Positions 9,993 through 19,600 of a DNA stretch of 64,000 nt are shown here, piece after piece; within the stretch, counting starts at the first letter, position 1; every line of letters begins with the position of its first letter. The notes beneath the pieces are model-generated. The model saw nothing but the letters and a program-made list of their open reading frames with translations. It did no database searches and was not told where the DNA came from. This DNA is from Mugil cephalus (Eukaryota; Chordata; Actinopteri; Mugiliformes; Mugilidae): contig NC_061773.1 in assembly GCF_022458985.1 (NCBI RefSeq), positions 19,750,001-19,814,000 on the forward strand, given 5' to 3'. Position numbers and translations under genes: made by a program.

Positions 9993-10065
9993 AATAGGAT
10001 ACAGGAGTCAAACGTAGAATCTTCTGATCCGTAGTCGGACGCGTTATCCATTGCGCCACTGGCCC
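9993..10065 (-). pseudogene. tRNA-Arg(ACG) pseudogene, copy G
   Basis: It has the lesions of copies C and E plus a further change in the anticodon stem that makes a C-A mismatch. Confidence 0.9.
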
Positions 10066-10297
10066 AACAGAACACAAGCCACACAAAAGACAACCAGGGC
10101 CCATATATTTCACACTGACATTCCTGGTCAGCCCTACTTCCCCCTTACTTTTGTAGTGTTTTGAGAAGGAGCTGCATGTTTATCACTTCCTTCAAAAGAA
10201 ACAGCCATGAGATACAATAAGTAAAGCACACTCAACTACCTTTAGTCATCTAAGATAGATCAGCGAGACAGGATGTGCTGAGGCACCGGCAGACAAG

Positions 10298-10369
10298 TCC
10301 CTGGTGGTCTAGTGGCTAGGATTCGGCGCTCTCACCGCCGCGGCCCGGGTTCGATTCCCGGTCAGGGAA
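10298..10369 (+). tRNA. tRNA-Glu(CTC), copy 9
   Basis: Intact 72-nt gene, the last Glu gene of the array, with a TTTT terminator. Its partner is the decayed Arg copy G. Confidence 0.97.
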
Positions 10370-10706
10370 CTACACCAACTTTTAGTGACACAACTACACT
10401 GACCTTAAACTCTAAAACCAGAATAACCGGAATGTCAGTAGTCAAAATGTAACACCAGTAGTAGTCGCTGTAGTGGCACCTGAGGACAAATGGGGACAAC
10501 GCTACCAGTCCAGCATAGAATCCATCGAGCCATAAGCCAACACCCAAGAACTTATGTAAAATTCAAACAATATGCGATAACCTGCTAGATTAAGTGTATA
10601 TATTAGGAGCAAGATAACTCTGTTTTAATCTACAGCTCATAGAGATGAATCAAGTATCTGTCTATCTTTCCATCTCCCTACAAGACCCAGAACACAACAA
10701 AACCAA

Positions 10707-10779
10707 CGAACCAGCCAGGAGTCGAACCTAGAATCTTCTGATCCGTAGTCAGACGCGTTATCCATTGCGCCACTGGCCC
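10707..10779 (-). tRNA. tRNA-Arg(ACG), array copy H
   Basis: Complete 73-nt cloverleaf with anticodon ACG. One acceptor change gives G3-U70 next to the usual G2-U71, two adjacent wobble pairs. It is probably functional but may be weaker. A T4 terminator (AAAA at 10,699-10,702) lies just past the 3' end. Confidence 0.9.
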
Positions 10780-11060
10780 GACAGCACACAGCTTAAATAA
10801 AAGACAACCAGGGCCCATAGATTTCACACCTATCGTGCTGTCATGATTGACAAAAAAAAGTGTGCCATATCGCAATACAAGCTGTATATAAACAGTCACA
10901 CATGCATTTCCCTATCCATGCAATTTCTCAAACATGGTGTAGGGCTAATTCACCTATGTGCTTCCATTAACGATCATGTAACACATTTGATTTGTGTGAC
11001 TGAAAAAATGGACAAAAATCAAATGGGAGTAGACCAACACTTTGCTCTTTTTTTGAACTG

Positions 11061-11699
11061 CCCTGGATCTTATAAAAGGAATATAGCCATGAGTAAGTAA
11101 AGCATACTCAACTACCTTTAGTTATCTAACAGAAATCCATTCGACAGTATGTGCTGAGGTCCAGAGCCTTGTTCAGACCTGGTTATTGGAAAACATTTTG
11201 AGTGATAGATCACAAGTAACCAGAAAGATCTGTGGTTTCCTCTTGTTGAGGAAACAGGTAAATGAGCTCCACAAGTTGATATGTGTCTGAAACTGAGTGG
11301 TTAGTAGTTCTTCTCATTAGTGAATCCTTCTCATAGAGGGGCTCATAGTGACCTTATAATTTATCTTTTGAAAGTATCGCTAAGCCTCTTAACGAGTACG
11401 CATTTTAACAGATGAAATCAGATTTGTGAAACTGTAAACAGGGCTGCAATGACTTATCCATGGCATATACATGTTGAGGTGTATGGGATACACCAACTCA
11501 TTGCAAGGTTTGCATTTTGAATGCATTCATATTTCTAGCCCCACTGATACCTTGTTTATTTGCATACAAGCACAAAATGCCAGGTGCTTCCTTCTGATTC
11601 CTGGTCAGGAAAGTTCCTTTATGACTTAACAACCAGAAATGTACGTCATCCTGTCTCAGCTCAGTAATCGAGTGTGTGAATGCATGTGTGCTAACTCAC
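11061..11699. other. Array edge and eogt intron, no gene seen
   Basis: Array spacer sequence continues, diverged, to about 11,160, where a Glu gene would be expected and is absent. A block at about 11,275-11,460 matches the flank downstream of Glu copy 1 (about 865-930). The remainder shows no exon, tRNA or recognised repeat. Confidence 0.6.
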
Positions 11700-13519
11700 C
11701 ATGATTGCAAGGGGCTCTTGTGTTCTCCCTCAGCAGCAAGTGCTTGCTTGTTCAATCTGCAGTGTCCACCAATCTCACCCGCCTGCATAAAATCTTCTTT
11801 GTATCTGCAGCATAAACACGGTTGAGTTACATTCTTCAATCTGGCCAAAACAAATAAAGATTAGATTCCAATTTATCTGTTTATAGAGACTTTAAATAAA
11901 ATGGTCCAATAAGATATGTGTTAACATGCTCCAACACATCTTGTTTGGGGCACAGAAATAATTCAAAGTTGAATGGAGACAGAACAGCTCTCAGTATTTT
12001 TTCACTCATTGTATTAATATTGCTATGTTTCTGACCATCCTGCACAGAATATTGTGTTGAACAAATTATCAGTGTTTCAAATTCTTTCACATCAGGCCTG
12101 GTCTGTCCTGATGTAAGTGGTCACATGAGGCCTTTTAATTCATAGTGGACTTTTGTTTTTGATCATTAGTGAAATGCTAGTGTGCGTGTAAACACAGCAT
12201 TTGTCAGAATAATTTGAGTTTCATGATCATATTTAACAAATGTTAGTTGCACTGACCTGTCATGGCTTCTGCGCGGCTCCCGCAAGTCCAGGTAAAGATT
12301 TGTTGCCTTACAGAATCTAGTGTGGCTACCGCATCTTAATGATGAATCACCCTGGAAAACAGTGTTTTTAGGAACAGAAAGTTACAACATTACACAACAT
12401 TAACGAACTCTATACTTTTGCAGCTATCAGAGTGGTCCATGTACTTTAGTTTCTCTACCACTGCTTTTGAACAGTAAATTATTTTTCAGGCCCATTGTCT
12501 CTTTGTTGAACTCAACTTTCTACCTGTTGTTTCTTCCTGTTGACTCAGAAGGCCTGTGGGAACTAAGGAAGTGAGCAGACTTACAGGCTTGCTGGCCTTG
12601 CAGAGCGTTTTAAGCTCAGATAGGCGTTCTTTGACGTAGCCAAAATCAGCCTGCTTCCAGAAAAGCTCCTGGGCCGCTTCCAGTGAACGCGCCCTGACAG
12701 ATCAGAGATTACAGAACATCAGCAGACCTCCTGCATAATGGCTCACCAAAGGTGGGCGCCATGTTGGAGCATTTTACTTTTTGGAACAATAAAGACCGTG
12801 GTTCAGTAAATCAAACATCCATAATTAAACAAAGCTCTGTTAATGTTGTGAAAGAGGAATAGTACCATGCAGAGTCAGCTTTGGTACAGACAGGATAGCT
12901 AAAGCGCTTCTCTGGATCACAGTTCTTCTCATAACCCCAACAGGCAGACAGATCCTGTAGTGCATCCTGTTTAAAAAAAACAAGTGTTAGCATGTGTATG
13001 TGAGAACGCATGAGGCAATAAGAAAGTCAAAAAGTTGCAGTATGGTGTCACAAGGTTCCCTGTAAGTAATTTGTAGTTTTAATTAATTAAAAGTACATGC
13101 ACTATTTAATAATATTCATTGATTTGCATTGCATTGCATTCATAAAATGCATAAAAATAAGTTACAAAATAACCATACTGTAAAACAAAATAACATTAAC
13201 AGTGTGTAGAAACATCCTAAATACTGTTCTTACTACAATTGAAAAGCAAGTTTGATGTGAAGTCCACATGTTCATTGTCAGGTCAATCAACTAAAACCGT
13301 TTAAAAACTAACACTCACACCGACAGATTCCACACATCTTACTTTAAAAGGGCAGTGTTGGTCCAGTCGGCATTGTTTGGCGACCCTCTTGTTGTTGTGG
13401 AGGAAGTACGGTACGTGTTCTGACGGCAGGGAGATCCTGCCGTAGTTGACGTTCTCAGCCGTCTCAGCGGTCACCACAAGGGAGGAAAAAACTATGTCCA
13501 GCGCCACCAAGAGCAGCAT
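11700..13519 (-). CDS. eogt: EGF domain-specific O-GlcNAc transferase, first five coding exons (partial)
   Basis: EOGT is an ER-lumen enzyme that adds O-linked GlcNAc to Ser/Thr of EGF repeats, for example in Notch and its ligands. Coding exons read on the - strand are 13343-13519, 12866-12966, 12585-12693, 12257-12351 and 11700-11804; frames join across all four introns, giving about 195 residues. A hydrophobic signal peptide ([18 protein letters not shown]) opens the protein. It is followed by [45 protein letters not shown] and AGEIGGHC, all close to remembered human EOGT. An in-frame stop precedes the chosen ATG. The last exon ends at a good donor inside a Trp codon. The catalytic C-terminal two-thirds (human protein about 527 aa) is not in the window and presumably lies beyond position 1. 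Neighbouring tmf1 supports the identity. Confidence 0.93.
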
Positions 13520-13568
13520 AGTCAGAACCACGCAGACATGTGAAACAGTCACCCCTCTTCACAGCAAT
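13520..13568 (-). other. eogt: eogt 5' UTR part of the first coding exon
   Basis: A pyrimidine-rich tract ending in a CAG acceptor lies at 13,569 and up, so the exon likely starts at 13,568. The leader up to the ATG holds an in-frame stop. Confidence 0.55.
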
Positions 13569-14736
13569 CTGCGAGACGAAAGGGGGGAAAGACAGAGACA
13601 CACAGACTCAGCCTGTCCGCTTGGTTGAAAGCCTGACACCACACTGTTCGAGCATGTGGGCACAAGCAAGTGTGTGTGTGTGGGAACGTAGCTCCAGGCG
13701 GGATTTCTGCTCCCTATAAGGAAAGGTCCTGTCGCAGGAAATATTACTGACCTTTTTCCGACTGTTGCAATAACAATCATAACTCAGCCTGGAGAACAGC
13801 TGGCTGGCAATAATGCGAGGCAGAAGGCAGATGGGCAATGCAGAACCAGTGCTATGTTGTTAAAAGGCGCAAGCATGTATGTGCTTAGAAAATCTAGAGC
13901 AAATAAAGACTGTTGACTGAACATTACAGTGTGACCTTACAGCACGAGCACCATTGTGCAGTATAACAATAGGTCATTTAGCACGTACATGTTAAAGTAG
14001 CACCAGTCATAAACTCCACGCTGTCGTGATTTTAAATTTAAGGCATTTCAATAACAGTAAATATTGCTATTAACAGCGGGCACAACGGTGCCATTTATGA
14101 TGCATTTCTTTTACAGCACACCAGCATGAGCACAGACGATTTAGCTGTATACTTTGATTAGATTTGGGTTTGTTTACCATTTCTCGAATAAACGCCATGT
14201 ATTTATTTTCTACTATCTTGTTTCTACTATTTCCCACTTAAAATTAGTCCCTTGTAATTTGCCATTCAGGGCTTTTCGGACAGTAAGAGACCTTAATTCT
14301 TCTAATTAACATCGACGTGTAGCTATCAAACTTTTAGCTTCCCTCGCGATAATTAGCTAACTAGTTAGTTTAACTAAGCTTTACCTGAAGCCCAGAAATA
14401 AGTTTAATGGTGAAATTGATCTTGAAATTAGAAACACGCCCGGATAATAACGCATTACTTATGAATTTCTTCGTCAAACCACGAACACTTCGTGAGAGGG
14501 CTAACCGACGTGTATTAAGTGGAGGCTAACATCCAGCATTAGTTGTTAACAAAGCCATCCAGATCCCTCAACGGGAATTCAAGACGCAGACGTTAGACGT
14601 GGTGTGGCAGCACAAGAAATGAGAAGTGTGGGGGCGATGTCGTGATATTACGTGGCCCACGGACGTGCAAGAAGACACGAGAATCCCACTGTGGTCAAAG
14701 TAAGACAGCACGAGTTTTGTGTGAGAGGCAGTTTAC
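13569..14736. other. Probable first eogt intron
   Basis: I see no coding exon or recognised repeat in this AT-moderate stretch, only short purine/pyrimidine runs. If the donor at 14,736 is right, all of it is intron 1 of eogt. Confidence 0.4.
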
Positions 14737-14865
14737 CTGAACGTACAGTCCGCTTTCTCCACACTGAAGCGATGATGTTGACGGTGGTCGCCATAACACC
14801 GGAAACCTTATACCGGCATGCAGTGCGAACCCGTGGACACAAGATGGCGCCGTGCACCACGCAGT
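14737..14865 (-). promoter_or_regulatory. eogt: Probable eogt promoter and noncoding first exon
   Basis: On the - strand a CAG-GTAAAC donor ends an exon at 14,737. Sequence above it is CpG-richer and holds a GCGCCATCTTG motif (AAGATGGCGC on the other strand), typical of YY1-type core promoter elements. The leader contains a short ORF starting MATTVNIIASVW that would splice into the 13,568 exon and stop within it, so it would be a uORF. The transcription start is not determined. Confidence 0.4.
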
Positions 14866-14978
14866 TTCTTTCTACGATAGGGAATTTATTATTTTAGCAG
14901 CAGCGGTGCAGAAACATTATACATATTGGGGGACTATGCATGGGGAAAAAAATATATATAACAAGTAAAACATATATG

Positions 14979-15406
14979 CACTGCCTGGCCACAAGAAAGC
15001 CACCTGGATTTAACTAAGCAAATAGATACGAACCTCCTGTTGGATAATTACTGCATAGGCAATTATCAGTTAGTAAGTTATTTAACCCCAACTGATGCAA
15101 TGAGTTGCTTCTCATTTTTCGAAACAACCATTTCAGTTTGACAATCCCAGGATTCATCGGGTTCAAATTGTGAAAGAGTGGTTCAGGGAGCAATGAGCAT
15201 AAACCCACTAAGAATCTTTGGGATGTGCTAGAGAAGACTTTGCATCATGCTCAGACTCTCCCTTCATCAATGCAAGACTTTGGTGAAGAATTAATGCATC
15301 ACTGGGTGGAAATAAATCTTGTGACGTTGCAGAAGTTAATCAAAACAATGCCACAGTGAATGTGTGCTGTAATCAAAGTTTGTGACCTTTTTTAGGCCGG
15401 GCAGTG
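14979..15406 (+). mobile_element. Internally deleted Tc1-like DNA transposon
   Basis: The ends are inverted (CACTGCCTGGCC on the left, GGCCGGGCAGTG on the right), with TA next to the right end and near the left. The interior keeps the two outer parts of a fish Tc1-like element. It includes pieces of transposase code such as the CAGGATTCATCGGGTTCAAA and AATCTTTGGGATGTGCTAGA regions. The middle of the transposase is missing, so it is a non-autonomous deletion derivative. Confidence 0.75.
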
Positions 15407-16318
15407 TACACAACATCTACTCATCTATTTAATAACTCTAATTAAACACATGAGTCCCAAAATGCTAAAAAGGCTAGTGGATAGTTGGAAAACCTCCCAA
15501 CAACTCATATCTTTTTAATAAAATTATCCAAATGTGCTTGAATTTCCGTATAAATATGTGTAACAAAAGGTATTTTGGCTTGCAGACACACATTAGACAA
15601 CAGTATGAAATCGTTCAGAATATGGAGATTTATTTTGTGTAGCACTGAGACAATGTGGTACTTTCTGTGAATGCGTGAAGAAGCAAAATGAAATCTCACA
15701 CGTTTTAAATTAAGAGTGACAGTATCTTTCACCACCCAAATAAATGTTTATTAATTTACATATGTATACAGCTTAAAATCCAGTATTCAGGATTTAAATC
15801 ACAGACTACTCTCCGGTCTACACCGCATTTTGTAATTTGTAAGGAGTTAAGAACGATACATACATTTCTCACATACATTTCTCTGTACAATATATTTTTT
15901 TCAATACATTTCTAAAACCTTTCGTATTTTGCATTTAAGAAATTATGGATGAATGTGTATAGTGCAAAAAACCTTCACCATCTCATACAGTCTATACAAT
16001 ACTACGTCAAAGGATTCAACCATGAATGAAAAAGCAACGCTTGCACTAAGTCCCAAAGGTTTGAAATTGAATAGTGAATCACAACTTCATCGTAGTACTA
16101 TCCTTCATACTGATTCTTTGAAGTGAGTTGTATGTTTTATGTAAATCCCAACATCTCCACATAAATAGAGCATGAGCATTAAAACAAAATAACAGATAAA
16201 GATGCATGGATTTTCTTTTGATGCAGTGTTTGAACTAAAATTCTCTGACAATGCATTTGTGGCTATGATGGACAAAAAGCTTTGTGCCCCCGGAATTAAC
16301 ACAGTGTGTTAAACTAGA
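15407..16318. other. tmf1-eogt intergenic and tmf1 3' UTR
   Basis: No second gene is seen. The part next to 16,318 is presumably tmf1 3' UTR. It is AT-rich with many short T and A runs. Confidence 0.5.
15747..15752 (-). terminator. tmf1: Candidate tmf1 poly(A) signal
   Basis: AATAAA on the - strand, about 570 bases past the tmf1 stop codon. Other A/T-rich hexamers nearby could serve instead. Confidence 0.35.
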
Positions 16319-16655
16319 TCATTTCTGATTGCGCAGCAATTCATCAATCTGAGTTTTGTACATATTCTTTACGTCCTCCAGGTCAAGTCTCAGTTCCTCT
16401 GCTTCTTCAGCCTTCTCTCCGTACATCTGCAGGATGGTGTTGTGCCTCTGCTCCAGGTCCTGAAATGCACGATCACAGAAACCATCGAATAAATTGAGGA
16501 TGTAGCATGTTTTCTTTTCAATTAACTTCAAAGTCTCACGATTTTAACTTGAAGAGTTTTATGTCACTTCTAACACTAGTAATATTTTGTGAAAACTATT
16601 TTAAAGAGTTAATCACTCATTTTGCACCCAGCACATAATAATAATAATAATAATA

Positions 16656-16686
<31 letters not shown>

Positions 16687-19600
16687 TCAGCCTTCCCCTG
16701 TATTTCTCCTTCACCAGCAGCACTACCAGATTCAGCCTCTGGGTGGCGTTTGCTCAGGTCATAGGAGTTGACAAAGAGAGCAGACTGGACTTTTCTGGAG
16801 GAGGAGAAAACGCCTCTCTAGCTCTGATTTTACAAAGGACATGTGAATATCACCTCCAAGGATTAAATATCCAATGCCAAAAGCCAAATATACTTCCTCC
16901 AGTTGCTAATTGAGGCGGACCGCTGTGTGAAAATGCGTAACTTTTCACCAGAAATAATGTTTACATCCTGGTCTCTATAGTTGAGGATTTATATACAACT
17001 TAACCATTCAAATTGTATCAAGGCTTAAAGTCATGCATCATTAAGATGTGGCTGCTTTGAGAGACAGGTGGGTGTTGTCACAGCTTGTCAGCTACCTGTC
17101 TACGTGTCACACACCCAACTCTTAGGTTCCACCTTTTTCCCCTTTTTGAATCAGGGACTACAACACCCAGCTTCAAACAAACGCTCTCAAAAAAATGTAC
17201 TTATTTGTCCGTCTTTATATACGGTCTATGGTGAATATGCAGAAACTGTACCTTAAGCTGAACTTTCAGCTTGGGGATTTCCTTCACTTTTTCATCCATC
17301 TCATCGTTTTGATTTGTGAGTCGAACCAGTTCTTCCGCCATCACAGAGCGGCTTCTTTCCAGACTAGTGATCTCAAGCTATGAAAACCAAAAGAAAAAGG
17401 TGTGTATACAAGTTCTGACTTAAATCTTATCAACACTTTACTGTAATTGCAATCTGAATTAGTGCACTACCTGCAGCTGTGCTATCTCTCCTTCTCTCAG
17501 TTTGAGTTGAGACTGGAGATTCTCTATAATGCTGGAGCCTCCAGATAGTCTGGCAGCCTCGTACAGGTTGGTCCCGCTCATTGACACAGGCATGGTCAAG
17601 GAGCCCAGGGAGGGGTCTGAAGATTCGTCCTGTAAGAAAAAACAGAAGCCGTGATACACAGACTCAAGCATCTTCAGTTTCTACATTCTAACATTTTTAT
17701 TGTAGGTCAGAAATGACATCTAGCTGTATGAGCAGAGGAGGTTGTACCTGGGAAAGAATAGACGTGTGCAGCCCAGCATTGTCTGCCCCACTGATGGAGC
17801 TGGAGCGGGACAGGGAGGGAGTGGAAGATGGAGCAGGCTCCCCGACGGAGTGGCTCATCATCACCTTCCGCTCCTTATAGAAGAAAAATGAAAAGGAAAA
17901 GATTAAACTGAATGAAACAGACTCAGACTCACTCAGACTGTTAATATATTCTAAAAAAATCTCAGGCACCTTTTCCTTGAGTGCTTCTTGGGCCAAGTAG
18001 CATTTCTTTTTCTCTTGCTCCACCTTCATCTTCTCCATCTCCAGCTGATTGGTCAGCAGCAGCTGGTAGAAGGAGCAGAAAGAGACACTTGAGGAAGCCG
18101 TTTCATCAAGAATAACAACACGAGTAAGAAACGCTGCAGTATGACGGTACCTTTTCTTTCTTGGACTCTTCAAGCATTCGACTGTGTTCTCCTCGCAGAT
18201 TTTCCAATTCAACATGCTCCCTACATTCAGATACATGAAACAAGAATTCAGTACAGATTATAAACAGTATTAAAAACGTAATTCAGTGGAATATCTTTCT
18301 CGGTTGCTGCAAAGTATTAGAGAAACAGGGTCTTTGTCACTTTCTTGCTCTGAGAATGAGGAGATGCACAGCTCCTCAAGCAGCCATTTTTAAGACTCTT
18401 AGTTTCAGCACGCGGTTTATTGATGTACGCAGATAAGACAAATGAATATCATGAGAAATCTATAGAGGATGAAAAGGAGACGAGCCAGCCAGGAGTCGAA
18501 CCTAGAATCTTCTGATCCGTAGTCAGACGCGTTATCCATTGCGCCACTGGCCCTGTGGGAAACTATTAAACCAGAGGCAGAAAACGCCCTCACACATGAA
18601 TGCTTCTTTCAGGAGGGGGATTACTGCAAAAAAAGTTTTGCAGCAACACAAAAGCACTCAGGAAGAGTTACGTTCTGCAAGGTTTAGTCTAATCGATTGA
18701 TTGTCTTCCAAAATATCTGTAGAAACAAATCTAAACAAACCCTTATGGTACCTGCAGTAAAGTATTGTGCCATTAGTCTTGACACAGAAACGCCCTCGCA
18801 TCACAAAATATTTCTGCACTGACACGATGGATTACTGGAATCACTGACAAAAAACTGTGATGAAATAAATAAGTAAAATATCCCACTCAGGAAAGTATGC
18901 CACCAAAAGATTTTGGGGTTGAACCAAGAACAGCACAGTTTTATGCGTGAGCTTCCTGACTTTGGCACACACGTTAAGTTAATATTTAATCTCCACCCTG
19001 CACAAAAATAAACACCTTCTCTAGAAGCTTCTATACGCACCGCAGCCTCCGGTGATAAAGGCAAATAAAGACATCCGTGAATGAGGAAGTACGTAGCCCA
19101 ACCGTAGCTCCTTACACATCAACTTGACTGCATTAATAAGTAAAAACAGAATCACACTTAAAAGGCTTAATTAATAATGAACGGACATCACTTATGGTGC
19201 TTTTTCCCTCCTGGCAATCATTTATCATAGTGGCCGTAGTTTTATTTTTTCTGAATGAATGCAGTATTGCGTTCACACTACCACGCGGACACATATGGAC
19301 ATGCAACCTGGTCCACCTCCAAATCTCAGCGGCTGGATCACCCAGATCAGATCTTAACACAAGGTCTGAACAGGTCCTTTGTGACATGTTCTGTCTGACA
19401 TTTTATGACATCACAAGTTACCTGTAGTCAACTTTCGGCTGATTAAGAAAATTTAATATTGGTGGGTGTCCAAAGCCCAAACAAGCACTTAATATGATGA
19501 CGGGTGGGTCTGGTGAGCGGTATGAATGAGTTTTAACTTTTAATTGCGTTACCTGCTGCTCTCATCCTCCAGTTTCTCTCTTTTGTTCTTCTCGGTCTCC

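Larger units (their letters stand above)
8382..10706. repeat. Higher-order tandem unit, copy 3, internally deleted (2,325 bp)
   Basis: It follows copies 1 and 2 through the LINE tail and first Glu gene, then jumps to the flank that normally follows the second Glu gene. About 1.3 kb is missing: the fold-back element, the MITE fragment and one Glu gene. A private insertion of roughly 85 bp lies near 9,807-9,892. A partial fourth unit starts at the Arg gene at 10,707 and loses similarity near 11,060. Confidence 0.85.
1..11460. repeat. tRNA-Glu / tRNA-Arg gene array (whole locus)
   Basis: The stretch contains nine + strand tRNA-Glu(CTC) genes, five intact and three decayed - strand tRNA-Arg(ACG) genes, and fragments of more. 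The basic module is a divergent pair with 5' ends facing each other: Arg(-), then a spacer of 232-245 bp, then Glu(+). This is seen at 305/623, 4090/4395, 7646/7951 and 9993/10298. Spacers share conserved flank sequence, so modules arose by duplication. Modules are nested in a larger tandem unit of about 3.55 kb. Array-type flank continues to about 11,460, where the Glu gene expected after the last Arg is missing. No protein gene was recognised here; the short open frames are repeat-derived. Array boundaries are estimates. Confidence 0.9.

Noticed and set aside
4090..10065. Treating copies C, E and G as working tRNA-Arg genes because their anticodon arms are intact or nearly so
   Set aside because: Their 3' acceptor strand no longer pairs with the 5' strand and the B box is damaged.
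1..11460. CRISPR-like or integron-like reading of the regular tRNA repeats
   Set aside because: Repeats are full tRNA genes with cloverleafs in an intron-bearing eukaryotic locus; there are no spacers, cas genes or attC sites.
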